In this document: piece after piece, positions 7,952 to 17,041 of the stretch
How the letters are laid out: every line of letters begins with the position of its first letter
Numbering within the stretch: position 1 is the first letter of the stretch
Source: Candidatus Rifleibacteriota bacterium
GTDB lineage: Bacteria > Muiribacteriota > Ozemobacteria > Ozemobacterales > Ozemobacteraceae
Length of the DNA: 42,649 nucleotides
Direction of reading: 5' to 3'
Assembly (NCBI GenBank): GCA_012520995.1
Contig: JAAYNI010000046.1
Span: forward strand, 1-42,649
The notes under the pieces: model-generated
The model's input: the letters and a program-made list of their open reading frames with translations, nothing else
Database searches by the model: none
What the model was told of the DNA's origin: nothing
Position numbers and translations under genes: made by a program

Positions 7952-10627
7952 TTAATTTGAAGGCAAAAAGACTTCTCTTGTTCTTGGACTTAGAGTCAAA
8001 CCGAAGTTATTGCTAACATCTGCTCCAGACATTTGATCCGGATCCAAACCCCACTCAACAATTGAGCCTGAATAAAGGAAAGAATCATGAAGCCTGTTGG
8101 CCGCTATTGAACCAACAACATTGATACCTTTAGATGTATCGCCTCTTTCCAGCTTAAGCTCATTTTTGGCTATTAAAATAGCATGCAATTGAGGCAAGGC
8201 GTAAGGACGCTTTCTAATAGCATCTGATCCAACTGTCGCATCCCAGACTTTTTTGAGATTCGCGTCACCTTTGCCGGTATCTATAGTTATATTTTTACCC
8301 ACCAAAGTCAAAAATGGGAACTTGGGAGGAGAAGTCGCATTACTAGGTTCTATATCAGTAGGATCTATTGAGATCTCTTCATTCAATATAGGGGCTTTTA
8401 TAACTATATCGCCATCACCGCAATCTATTATGCCGCCTGTTCTGACAAAAATAGGTTTATCAATTATGAGCTTTCCGCCAGGCGGAAGAGTAATTTTGAC
8501 CACCTGATTCAAATAAAGTTCGCTGACCACGTCATCAGAAGTTTCAGGAGACTTGCCAGTAGTAATTTTAATAAGCCAATTCAACGCTGCCTTGATCGCA
8601 TCACTTATTGCCTGTAGAATTTTCTGGAAAAGAGAAATCTTTGACTTCCTGATTACAAAATGCTTTTGAAAAAAATAAGACTTGCTGATATTAAAATCAG
8701 TCTCCCCCTCAGGAGGTTTAAGCTCATAAGAAACACGATCTCCAAAATTCAACCCGCGAGGCAAAGCATTGTCAAGCTCTGATAAACGTCCGCTGTAATT
8801 GATATAGTTTTCACTTGCGACGGCTGAAAAGTTAAAATCACCAAAAATGGGTGTCTGTGCTAGATCTGAGCCCACAAGTTTTTTCGAGTCAGTAAAGGGT
8901 TTTAATTTAGCATTGCCTGGAAAATTATAGACTATCTCTTCAAATTCCTTGTGAGGAGATAAGGGTGCACAGAGATTCTCAAAACAGTACATATAAGCTT
9001 CTGTATGATTTATTCTTGGAGAAGGAGAGGGGAGACCATTGTTAACTTTGAAAAAATCCGCATAGTTGGCACTGGGATCCCTATACCAAGAAATTTTTTT
9101 ATAAGCATTCGTAATAGCTTTTTTTTCAGATTCACTTTTAGACTCATTTAATACTAAATAAGCATCCATTGCCTCTACCAATTCACCCAAAGTACTCGTC
9201 CCTGGATATGGAAAGACTAAGTTCGTACCTCCTTCTCTAATACCATGAAGCGCATAACCAATAAGATAACGCCTCAGAACTGGACCAAAAACCAGAGTGG
9301 GCGTACAAAGCCTGGCAGTCCCAAAGGGTAAAATAGAGGAAGACTGAGTTTTCCCCTCCGTTTGGAGTGAAATACCAAAATCAGGTTCTGAACTGCTCTC
9401 ATGATATCTGCCTGGAATCCTGTCATATATAAATACTTTTGGGTAATCGTCTTTGTTCTTAGAGACTGTCCCATCAGGCCTTCGCCTTGGATATGGAAAG
9501 TCACTATCAAATACATCTTTGAAAAATCCATATTTTAGAAAACGCATGCTGACACCTTGAACGGAGTTACTGGAAAAAAAATCAGACCAATCCGCTTCAG
9601 GAATCCAACCAGATGAGTCTGATGTATAATAAAAATGGAAAGATTCGCCATAGTTCATATTTGAGCTATTTCTTGGAAGCTCAGTGCCGTGGTAAGGCAG
9701 AATATTAAGCGCAAAGGCTTTAATATTTGTGTCTTTATCAACCTCAAAATCGAGCAAATTTCCATATGCTTGTCCGCCAGGTGCTCCTCCCAAATAGATC
9801 CAGCCGTTTTTAATCATTTTGTCGAAATCTTCTACTTTATTGTTGGAATCTGTATCATCAACAGAGTTGAAGTCATCAGGATTGTTTTCAGTTCGCTTGT
9901 TAAGACAAAGCAAAGGTTTCTTGTTTGGATCTTGCGGCCATCCGGAAGCATTTACAAGAACTCCATTAATTCTATCATCCTTCATAGCAGCAAAATTAGG
10001 AGCAAAGAGAGTAAATCTGGCATAAGGATAGGGAATCAGACAGACATATTTAAAGTCTTTGACGGTTTTATATGTTTTACGGACATTGCCAATTTTGAAC
10101 TTAACATCTATTACAAGTTCACCGAGCAACTCTCCTGGCAAACGGGTGGCGCCTTCACAGACAGGCGTATCTATAGAAACAACATTTTCAAGACTCAATG
10201 TTACATCTTCAAGTTCAACAGCCATTCGCGCTTCTTCAGAAATTTTCCTCAAAGCTTCTTCTACAACTTTATAGTTTTTAATAGTTTCAAGCGGAGAGAA
10301 GTCCAGAGTTTTATTTACAGGGCTAGAGCTCGCACTGGACGCCATCCCTGTTATAGCTTCAGAAAGCTTTAAACCTACAGGCTCATTGCGATACTCAAGA
10401 TCCTTGGTGATTTTTGCCGCTATAAAGCGCCCTAAGGAAGATGCCGACTGATAAACCGCTTCATTAACAGAAATTTTGTTTGTAAAGGCAGACTCCTGTC
10501 TGACTCTGTTCATCAAAGAAGCAAAAAGAATCATGATAATCGCCATTACCGTAACTACAACAAGAGCTATAACACCGTCTTTTTTGCCTTTATACTTATT
10601 GTCTCTACAAATAAGTAGCGATTTCAT
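7952..10627 (-). CDS. Giant PilX/GspK-like prepilin protein, copy B
   Basis: This 891-residue protein has a basic leader (GKKDG) followed by a hydrophobic helix VIALVVVTVMAIIMILFASL, then a very large extracytoplasmic domain. The start of the mature part resembles PilX/GspK-type pseudopilins, which begin G-VALV and lack the usual Glu+5. The length is far above the usual 200-330 residues. The body shows no enzyme motif. A Gly-rich, beta-helix-like stretch is near residues 705-740 (LPPGGKLIIDKPIFVRTGG). It is a tandem paralogue of the gene at 10734-13229, with long identical stretches. It differs by an extra ~45 residues near 655-700, predicted helical (AISDAIKAALNWLIK). Function is unknown; a minor-pilin or adhesin role is inferred from the N-terminus and neighbours. 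Confidence 0.75.
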   Translation of the reverse strand: MKSLLICRDNKYKGKKDGVIALVVVTVMAIIMILFASLMNRVRQESAFTNKISVNEAVYQSASSLGRFIAAKITKDLEYRNEPVGLKLSEAITGMASSASSSPVNKTLDFSPLETIKNYKVVEEALRKISEEARMAVELEDVTLSLENVVSIDTPVCEGATRLPGELLGELVIDVKFKIGNVRKTYKTVKDFKYVCLIPYPYARFTLFAPNFAAMKDDRINGVLVNASGWPQDPNKKPLLCLNKRTENNPDDFNSVDDTDSNNKVEDFDKMIKNGWIYLGGAPGGQAYGNLLDFEVDKDTNIKAFALNILPYHGTELPRNSSNMNYGESFHFYYTSDSSGWIPEADWSDFFSSNSVQGVSMRFLKYGFFKDVFDSDFPYPRRRPDGTVSKNKDDYPKVFIYDRIPGRYHESSSEPDFGISLQTEGKTQSSSILPFGTARLCTPTLVFGPVLRRYLIGYALHGIREGGTNLVFPYPGTSTLGELVEAMDAYLVLNESKSESEKKAITNAYKKISWYRDPSANYADFFKVNNGLPSPSPRINHTEAYMYCFENLCAPLSPHKEFEEIVYNFPGNAKLKPFTDSKKLVGSDLAQTPIFGDFNFSAVASENYINYSGRLSELDNALPRGLNFGDRVSYELKPPEGETDFNISKSYFFQKHFVIRKSKISLFQKILQAISDAIKAALNWLIKITTGKSPETSDDVVSELYLNQVVKITLPPGGKLIIDKPIFVRTGGIIDCGDGDIVIKAPILNEEISIDPTDIEPSNATSPPKFPFLTLVGKNITIDTGKGDANLKKVWDATVGSDAIRKRPYALPQLHAILIAKNELKLERGDTSKGINVVGSIAANRLHDSFLYSGSIVEWGLDPDQMSGADVSNNFGLTLSPRTREVFLPSN

Positions 10628-10660
10628 CTATCTTTCCCCTTTTTTTGCCCATATACTTCA

Positions 10661-10670
10661 GTATACTACA
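10661..10670. promoter_or_regulatory. Duplicated promoter region upstream of copy B
   Basis: AGTATACTA-type sequence here matches the one at 13260-13269 before copy A. It lies in a block that is similar along its whole length (about 10628-10720 against 13230-13322). It may serve as the -10 region for copy B. Confidence 0.45.
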
Positions 10671-10707
10671 AATCAAGACAAAAATCTTTAGAACGGAAGC
10701 AAAATTA

Positions 10708-10737
10708 ATGAAGCAATTTGTTATGAAAAAGTTTTAA
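10708..10737 (+). pseudogene. Relic of the 5' end of the lipoprotein gene
   Basis: ATGAAGCAATTT here repeats the first four codons (MKQF) of the lipoprotein gene at 13309, and the preceding GAACGGAAGCAAAA matches its leader. The frame closes after nine codons and overlaps the 3' end of the copy A gene. It is a scar of the tandem duplication, not a working gene. Confidence 0.75.
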
Positions 10738-13229
10738 TCTGAAAAAACCAAGACTTCTTTTATTCTCGAACTTATTGAAAGACCGTAGTTTCTGTGAATT
10801 TCTGCTTCCGACATTTGATTTGGTTCCAGCCCCCACTCAAGGATTGAGCCTGAATACAGAAATGAGTCGTCCAAGTTGTTAGCTGCAACTGAGCCGACTA
10901 TATTGATACCATTGAAAGGTTCTTCCAACTTAAGTGTTCCTTTTGCGATTAAAATAGCATGTAATTGCGGCAAAGCATAGGGACGCAGCTTGATTAAATC
11001 AGAACCCACAGTCGCGTCCCACAAAGCTTTAAGCTCTGAGTTATCTTTTCCTGTGTCAATTACGATGTTTTTACCGACCAAAGTAAGAAAAGGAAACCTA
11101 GAAACCAGAGTGCCCTCCTCCATGTCAGAAGAAAGCTCGACAGATATCTCTTCACTGATTATAGGAGCCTTAATCAGTATATCTCCGTCACCGCAGTCTA
11201 TTATACCGCCTGCCCTGACAAAAACAGGTTTATCTATAATCAATCTGCCGCCTGGCGGGAGGTCTATTTTAACAACCTGATTCAAAAAAAGGCTGTCATT
11301 CACATAATTTTCCCGAAAGAACTGTAGTGAGCTGATATTAAAATCACTTTCTCCTTCAGGGAGTTTTAACTCATAAGATACACGCTCCCCAAAATCCAAG
11401 CCTTTCAGCAAAGAGTTGTCCAGCTGACCTAGAGTCCCTCTGTAAGGGATATAGTTTTCGCTTTCAACTTTGGAAAAATCAAAATCACCAAACATTGGGA
11501 CTTCTTGAAGATCACCTCTGGCAAGATTTTTTGAATTTGTAAAAACTCTAAATTTTTCATTGCCAGGAAAAGTATAAACACTCTCAACAAAATTCTTCTG
11601 CGGCGACAAAGGGGAACAAAGATTCTCATAAGCGCACATATAAGCCTCTGTGTCATTGACTCTGGGAGAAAGCGAGGGGCGACCATTACTTGTTTTAAAG
11701 TAATCTTCATAGTTCGCCTCAGGTTCAGCATACCAAGACAACTGATTAAAAAGCTGCTGAATGGCGTCCTTCTGCTCAGAACGTGAAATAAATGTATTTA
11801 TAGCATCTTTAAAAGATGCAAGATTTTTCGGGCTTGGATAAGGAAAAAACAAAATTTTGTTTCCCGTATGAAGTCCATAACTTGTAAAATAACGCCTGAG
11901 AACGGGACCGAAAATCAGAGTCGGGGTACAAAACTTTGAGTTGCCAAAAGGCAAAATAGACGAAGACAAAACTCTCCCAGGTATTCTCAAAGATGAGCCA
12001 AAGTCTGGTTCAGCAGACCCATTAGAATAATTGTGTGGTATCATTTCATAAATTTTCTCCCATGAAATATTCATTATGCCGTCCGCCAAGCTTTCATATT
12101 TCATCTTCATATCGAAAAGCTTGTCATAAAGCCCAAACTTAACGAAAATAAAGTTGGAATCAGTGATACCGTTGGCAGCAAAAAAATCAGACCAATTCTT
12201 TTCAGCACACCAGCCTGCATACTTTCTATCATTATAAAAGTGGTAAGATTCGCCGTATTTTATGCCGCTGCCGTCTAGCGGAAGTTCACTTCCATGCCCT
12301 GGAATACAATTTAAAGCGAAGGCTCGCACGGTCTTATTCTCATCCAACCTGAAGTCTTTGAGTTTTTCGGCAGCTTGGCCTCCTGGAGCTCCGCCCAAAT
12401 AAATCCAGCCATTCTCTATGACTCTATTCAGATCTCCGACTATATTATCGTTGTCAGTGTCATTAACAGAGTTATAGTCTGATGGATTGTTTTTAGTTCG
12501 CTTGTTTACACAAAGCAATGGTTTTTCTGAAGCTTGAGGAATACCCCTGTCATTCATGCAAACGCCATTAATCCGGTTGTCCTCCATACCTGCAAAATTA
12601 GGAGCGAAAAGAGTGAATCTGGCATAAGGATAAGGTATTAAACAAACATGCTTAAAATCTTTAACGGTTTTATAAGTTTTCCGAACATCGCCTATTGTAA
12701 ATTTAACATCTATAACAAGCTCTCCCAGAAGCTCACTTGGCATTCGTATTGAGCCTTCACACAAAGGCGTATCTATAGAGACAACATTTTCTAGAGACAA
12801 TGATATGTCTTCAAGTTTAACAGGCAGCTTGGCTTCTTTTGATATTTTGCCCAAAGCATCTTCGACCGCTTTGTCATTTATTTCAGTTTGAAGCAAAGAA
12901 AAGTTCAAAGGTTCGCTTATAGGCGTTGAAGTCGCTCTGGATGATATGGCAGCTATAGCTTCAGAGAACTTTGAATATACAGGGAGATTGCTATATTCAA
13001 GATCTTGAACGATTTTGTCCGCTATAAACTCTCCAAGAGAAGAGGCGAACTGACAAAGCATCTCATCAGAAATCTTGGTCGTAAAGCCTAGTTCTTCTGT
13101 CAATACAGGTTCTTGTCTAACTCTGTTTTGCAACAAAGCAAAAATTATAAAAAAAATAGTTATCGCTGCAACTATAATAAGAGCTATAACACCATCTTTT
13201 TTGCCTCTGCAAGCGAGTAGCAATTTCAT
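10734..13229 (-). CDS. Giant PilX/GspK-like prepilin protein, copy A
   Basis: This 831-residue paralogue of the 7952-10627 gene has the same leader and helix (GKKDG then VIALIIVAAITIFFIIFALL). It shares long matching blocks, such as SLENVVSIDTP, KTYKTVKDFKHVCLIPYPYA and GGIIDCGDGDI, and has the same C-terminal end region. It lacks the ~45-residue insert of copy B. A strong GGGGGAG ribosome-binding site precedes the ATG. It is the first gene of the minus-strand cluster and has a palindromic -10-like element upstream. The N-terminus points to prepilin-type processing. The role of the large domain is unknown. Confidence 0.75.
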   Translation of the reverse strand: MKLLLACRGKKDGVIALIIVAAITIFFIIFALLQNRVRQEPVLTEELGFTTKISDEMLCQFASSLGEFIADKIVQDLEYSNLPVYSKFSEAIAAISSRATSTPISEPLNFSLLQTEINDKAVEDALGKISKEAKLPVKLEDISLSLENVVSIDTPLCEGSIRMPSELLGELVIDVKFTIGDVRKTYKTVKDFKHVCLIPYPYARFTLFAPNFAGMEDNRINGVCMNDRGIPQASEKPLLCVNKRTKNNPSDYNSVNDTDNDNIVGDLNRVIENGWIYLGGAPGGQAAEKLKDFRLDENKTVRAFALNCIPGHGSELPLDGSGIKYGESYHFYNDRKYAGWCAEKNWSDFFAANGITDSNFIFVKFGLYDKLFDMKMKYESLADGIMNISWEKIYEMIPHNYSNGSAEPDFGSSLRIPGRVLSSSILPFGNSKFCTPTLIFGPVLRRYFTSYGLHTGNKILFFPYPSPKNLASFKDAINTFISRSEQKDAIQQLFNQLSWYAEPEANYEDYFKTSNGRPSLSPRVNDTEAYMCAYENLCSPLSPQKNFVESVYTFPGNEKFRVFTNSKNLARGDLQEVPMFGDFDFSKVESENYIPYRGTLGQLDNSLLKGLDFGERVSYELKLPEGESDFNISSLQFFRENYVNDSLFLNQVVKIDLPPGGRLIIDKPVFVRAGGIIDCGDGDILIKAPIISEEISVELSSDMEEGTLVSRFPFLTLVGKNIVIDTGKDNSELKALWDATVGSDLIKLRPYALPQLHAILIAKGTLKLEEPFNGINIVGSVAANNLDDSFLYSGSILEWGLEPNQMSEAEIHRNYGLSISSRIKEVLVFSD

Positions 13230-13259
13230 CTATCTCCCCCTTTTTTTGGTTGCGAATTT

Positions 13260-13269
13260 TAGTATACTA
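13260..13269. promoter_or_regulatory. Palindromic -10 element shared by divergent genes
   Basis: TAGTATACTA is a perfect palindrome containing TATACT on both strands. It lies between the divergently transcribed copy A gene and the lipoprotein gene, about 30-40 nt from each start. It could act as the -10 for both. No clear -35 hexamers were found. Confidence 0.4.
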
Positions 13270-13308
13270 TAAAGGAACTACGAAAATCTTTAGAGCGGAA
13301 GCAAAAGT

Positions 13309-14019
13309 ATGAAGCAATTTTTAAAACTTGTTTTTTTAATGGCGATTATAGCCATTTTCTTTTCCGGATGTTCTTCATCAAAATCCTATGATGAGGCGCC
13401 TCTAGCTTGGGAATTTTATCCTGCCAACCTGGAAAAGCCTGGAGCAGCCATAGAAAATGTCATTTTTTTTGCTGTAAACAGACAATATGCAAAAGGAAGC
13501 GTAACCAATTCTTCAGGCAAAATACTTTATGAAAGCTCTCTGACCCCAGCAACTTATGAACAACTGTCTATGGCTCTGGCTTCATCTGACGACAAGAAGC
13601 AAAACTTGCCTGCAGCAGCCTACACAATGACTTTCAATTATGAAGGTGCCGAATATACTGATGAAAAACAAATGGATTGGGTTGAAATCCCCTCTTTTAA
13701 AAGCGGTGTGACATTTATGCCGCCACAAGAGCCAGCAAATACTGTTTCTTTCACTTTTTCAGGCTTAAACTATAAAGGCTCATTGAAAGTTTATTACAGA
13801 ATCCTGCTTTTTTATCGACAAGCAAGCGGATACAGGCTTTATGCCCATAGCAGACGACAATCTGAAGCATCCTACATCTCTATGAACATGCCCTCTTCTT
13901 TTAACATGTCGCAAGGAAACACAGAACTGATTCCAGTTTTACAAGCAGAACTCATAGATGAAAACGGCAAAGTTGTTGCAGGAGTTTTAAGAGAAGAAGA
14001 ATATTTCATTAACAACTAG
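13309..14019 (+). CDS. Lipoprotein of unknown function
   Basis: This 236-residue protein has a signal peptide ending in a lipobox-like FFSGC (Cys near residue 21), so it is probably lipid-anchored in the envelope. The mature part is beta-rich (for example SFTFSGLNYKGSLKVYYRIL) with no catalytic motif that I recognise. It is divergent from the pseudopilin cluster and shares its promoter region, which suggests a link with that system (inference). Its TAG stop codon lies inside the CTAGTGC terminus of a dispersed repeat, so the native 3' end may have been altered by the repeat. Confidence 0.75.
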   Translation: MKQFLKLVFLMAIIAIFFSGCSSSKSYDEAPLAWEFYPANLEKPGAAIENVIFFAVNRQYAKGSVTNSSGKILYESSLTPATYEQLSMALASSDDKKQNLPAAAYTMTFNYEGAEYTDEKQMDWVEIPSFKSGVTFMPPQEPANTVSFTFSGLNYKGSLKVYYRILLFYRQASGYRLYAHSRRQSEASYISMNMPSSFNMSQGNTELIPVLQAELIDENGKVVAGVLREEEYFINN

Positions 14020-14164
14020 TGCTGTGTTGCAGCTAAAACTTTCCCGTCAGCCTTTCAAAATTCACAAGACAATATCTGCTAGAAAGTATGCATCGCACTA
14101 CTAGAGTGACGAGTGGTGCGTGGCGAGTTAGTTTGTTTTTCGTGCCTTTCGTGTTTTTCGTGGT
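14016..14164 (+). repeat. Dispersed repeat copy D plus 9-bp tandem repeat
   Basis: The ~88-bp module starts with CTAGTGCTGTGTTGCAGC and ends at GCACTACTAG (about 14103). A heptad tract follows (AGAGTGA CGAGTGG TGCGTGG CGAGTTA, 14103-14130). Three 9-bp units with a TTTCGTG core come next (14138-14146, 14147-14155, 14156-14164). The module reappears, reversed, at 40616-40684. Confidence 0.75.
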
Positions 14165-14190
14165 TTAGAAAGGTATTTGAATTGCTTATG

Positions 14191-15765
14191 TTATTTTGCC
14201 GGAGCGAAGATTCTGATTTCTTTTGTGAGAGCATCGGCAAAGACTAATTTGCCTTCCTGAGAGATATCGCTTGCCAAAATTAAAGAATCCTTAGTTTTGT
14301 CTGAGGGCGTAAGAGTAATAAGCAAATCTCCCACAGGCGAATAACATGAAGCAGTGTTGGAATCGCCATCAGAAATCCACATATTACCAACAGAGTCAGC
14401 TGTAAAAGAGGTTATGTCTGCCTTACTGGAAATATTGAGTCTGGCTTGCAGATTTCCATTCAAAGTGTATTTTAAAATACGATTATCATTCTGCAAAATA
14501 TAAAAATATTTAGAATCGCGTTCCAAGGCAACAGGCAGAAGATCGTTGCTTTCAGTTGTTAGAGTGAAGCTTCCCAAATAGTCCATTCTTTTGTTAAAAA
14601 TTAGAAGCTTTCTCAGGCTCTTATCCAGAACCCAAACTTCTTCACCGACTTGCAATATATCAACAGGAGTTCTGATAAAAAGCCCCAGATTGGATTTAGT
14701 AACAATCATGTTCAAGAGTTTTCCGTCTTGAGAAAAGACAAAAACACAACTTTTCTTGATATCAAGAACCATGACCTTGTCATCGACTATAGCTAAAGCA
14801 ACTGGAGATTGAAACTGCTCAGGCGCTTTTCCTATGGAACCAAATGAGGATTTTAAAACACCTTCTTCAGAAAATCTGCTGACAGTACCTAGCTGAGCAT
14901 CCAAAAGCCATATATCATTGTCGCTTCCCCATTTAACGGATACGGGCCAAATGCGATTGTAATCCCGATTTTCTCTTGGAGCTATCGCAAAAAAACGTTC
15001 CAACAAATAGCCGTCTGCGGGAGAAGAAGGAGATGCAGTCGGTAAAGATGGAGATGTGGAAACTGAGGCTGCTGTTTCAGCTTCAATAGAAGCATCTTCC
15101 TGAACAACAGGTTCAGCAGGTTCAGCAACAACAGCAGGAGCAGCTGAAGAGAGAGGAGGAGGCGACATATAAGAAGCTTCCTGGGTCACAGGTTTAACTG
15201 CTAAATCTCCAGCCTGTATAGGCTGCGAGTTTGGCTGTTGCAAAACCGGCATTTGTTCAGTCGTTTGAACTGCTGGCACTTGAGTTTCTGAGTCTCTCTT
15301 TGGCACAGGCTGAATCGGAGGAGGTGATGCAAAAAGCATCTTCTCAGGCTGAGGTTCAGAATCCTTATCGAATTCTTTGACAGTCAGCACATAATAAATC
15401 TCTCCAGGGGTTTGAAGAGCCGGAGCTAAAATTACCTTGTAAATACCAGTATATTCAACTTTCAAAAGATTTATTATGTCGCCAGGAGCTTTAATTTCAG
15501 CCACTGTAAAGTTGTCAGCTGTTCTAACCACTTGCTGAACCTGGACACTGTCAATCGGTCTGGAATTTTCATCAACCAAACTGAAAGAAACGCTGTTACC
15601 AGCCTTCAAAAGCATAAAATATGCTTTGGATGGTTCCTTTTTCGAAGGAACCGAAAAGGTTCCCGAATAGTTGAAAACTCTTTCAGCAAAAGCTGAATAC
15701 GGCAGAAGCGCCAGCAGAGCAACAACCAAAAAAGGAATTATTATATATTTTCTTATTTGAGCCAT
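14191..15765 (-). CDS. Secreted beta-propeller (NHL-like) protein
   Basis: This 524-residue protein has a signal peptide (MAQIRKYIIIPFLVVALLALLPYSAFA). A beta-sandwich-like N-terminal domain runs to about residue 140. A long Pro/Ala/Gln-rich linker follows to about 250. The C-terminal part (about 255-524) has repeated NHL/6-bladed-propeller-like strands (IWLLDAQLGTVSRFSEEG, VMVLDIKKSCVFVFSQDGK, EVWVLDKSLRKLLIFNK, MWISDGDSNTASCYSPVGD). Such propellers usually bind proteins or glycans. It overlaps the preceding gene by 13 bp and probably ends the tamB-lon operon. No catalytic residues were seen. Confidence 0.75.
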   Translation of the reverse strand: MAQIRKYIIIPFLVVALLALLPYSAFAERVFNYSGTFSVPSKKEPSKAYFMLLKAGNSVSFSLVDENSRPIDSVQVQQVVRTADNFTVAEIKAPGDIINLLKVEYTGIYKVILAPALQTPGEIYYVLTVKEFDKDSEPQPEKMLFASPPPIQPVPKRDSETQVPAVQTTEQMPVLQQPNSQPIQAGDLAVKPVTQEASYMSPPPLSSAAPAVVAEPAEPVVQEDASIEAETAASVSTSPSLPTASPSSPADGYLLERFFAIAPRENRDYNRIWPVSVKWGSDNDIWLLDAQLGTVSRFSEEGVLKSSFGSIGKAPEQFQSPVALAIVDDKVMVLDIKKSCVFVFSQDGKLLNMIVTKSNLGLFIRTPVDILQVGEEVWVLDKSLRKLLIFNKRMDYLGSFTLTTESNDLLPVALERDSKYFYILQNDNRILKYTLNGNLQARLNISSKADITSFTADSVGNMWISDGDSNTASCYSPVGDLLITLTPSDKTKDSLILASDISQEGKLVFADALTKEIRIFAPAK

Positions 15766-16994
15766 ATTGATTCAGGATAGAAGGAAGCTAAAGTTTCCCA
15801 AACTGCCTTAGCCTCGGCTGCAGCATTGTGATCTGCATAGACTTCCGATATAACCGCCAGCACATGTTCCGGACGTCTGACTTTTTTGTCTCCGGTTATG
15901 GAATTAAGCATAAGACTGGTGCCAACTTCAGGGAAGAGATCAGCAGCAACCAATCCGGCACAGAAAAGACGTTCTTTTTCAGTCATATTTTTATAAAGCG
16001 GGAACATTAGTTGTTCCAGCATTTTTTGCTCAGGAGCAGAAAAAGAACTTTCAGAACTTTTATAAATTTCATAGGCTTTCATCTTCTGGTTTGTTGCCAT
16101 GTAATAAAGCATATTGGCGGGCAAGCCTCTCCAAGCATTCTGATTAAGAACAATATTCTTACGAGAACGCCCCGCTACCATATCATTGATCGCAACCATG
16201 AAATTCAAATGGTCAATAGTTATGAGAGGCAAAACCTCATTGTCATAAGGGAAAAACTCAGAATTCGACAGCATTTTAAGAAAAGCGTCGTTGCTTCCGC
16301 GTTCAATAAAATTAAAGCTGTTGATCTGTTCTATTGATCGCTCTATGCTCACAAGAGGCTTAAAAGCCTCAATAGATTCAAGTTCAGACAAGACCAAATC
16401 TGCTTTTTCTTTATCGTTGAACTCAAGCAAATATATATATCTAAGCTGCATAGCAGCCTTGTAAACTTCAGCGGGAGAAGCTTCTTTGAAGCGGGTCAGA
16501 AACTCTTTGTATTTTTTTTCTCTAATCTGCGGAGATCGGCTATGATTAACTACTCGTTCCAATCCGCACCAAGAGGTGACCATTGAGTTATAACCTGAGC
16601 CATCAAAGTCAATAGACTTCAGAAAACGCAAAGAAACTTCGGGAGCTTTTTTGGCAAAATATGAATCATTATCGCGCTGTCTAAGGAGTTCTATGGTTTG
16701 ACTTCTTGTAAGCTTTGCTTCATCTATAGTTGCCAAAGTCTCATTGACTTGCTTGTCTCCTTTATCAAAACGGGCAAGGTCTTTTGCCAACTTTTCGGAA
16801 GGCTTAGCCGCGGATTGCTCGCGGGTATATTTTTCGGCACTTCTATGCTTCCCAGACTGTATATGATCAGATATTTGTAAAGTCTGAGTTTCGTAAACAG
16901 ACAACTTCTTTTTTACTGGCGGCTCAGCATAAAGCGTGACAGATATAAGAAAAGACAAAGCCGTTAATATCAATGTTTGTCTTTTAAATTGCAT
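15753..16994 (-). CDS. Secreted helical-repeat protein of unknown function
   Basis: This 413-residue protein has a signal peptide (MQFKRQTLILTALSFLISVTLYA) and is otherwise almost entirely helical, with TPR-like spacing but no clear canonical repeats. I do not recognise the family. Its 3' end overlaps the beta-propeller gene by 13 bp, and the two products may work together in the periplasm (inference). It starts 47 bp after engB ends. Confidence 0.65.
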   Translation of the reverse strand: MQFKRQTLILTALSFLISVTLYAEPPVKKKLSVYETQTLQISDHIQSGKHRSAEKYTREQSAAKPSEKLAKDLARFDKGDKQVNETLATIDEAKLTRSQTIELLRQRDNDSYFAKKAPEVSLRFLKSIDFDGSGYNSMVTSWCGLERVVNHSRSPQIREKKYKEFLTRFKEASPAEVYKAAMQLRYIYLLEFNDKEKADLVLSELESIEAFKPLVSIERSIEQINSFNFIERGSNDAFLKMLSNSEFFPYDNEVLPLITIDHLNFMVAINDMVAGRSRKNIVLNQNAWRGLPANMLYYMATNQKMKAYEIYKSSESSFSAPEQKMLEQLMFPLYKNMTEKERLFCAGLVAADLFPEVGTSLMLNSITGDKKVRRPEHVLAVISEVYADHNAAAEAKAVWETLASFYPESIWLK

Positions 16995-17041
16995 ATAATT
17001 TCCTCCGCGAGCGATAGTTTCCTAGTGTACAACATATTAAC

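Noticed and set aside
9689-10372. 227-codon plus-strand open frame
   Set aside because: It lies entirely antisense to the giant PilX-like gene, has no ribosome-binding site and no recognisable domain. The opposite strand shows clear homology to its paralogue.
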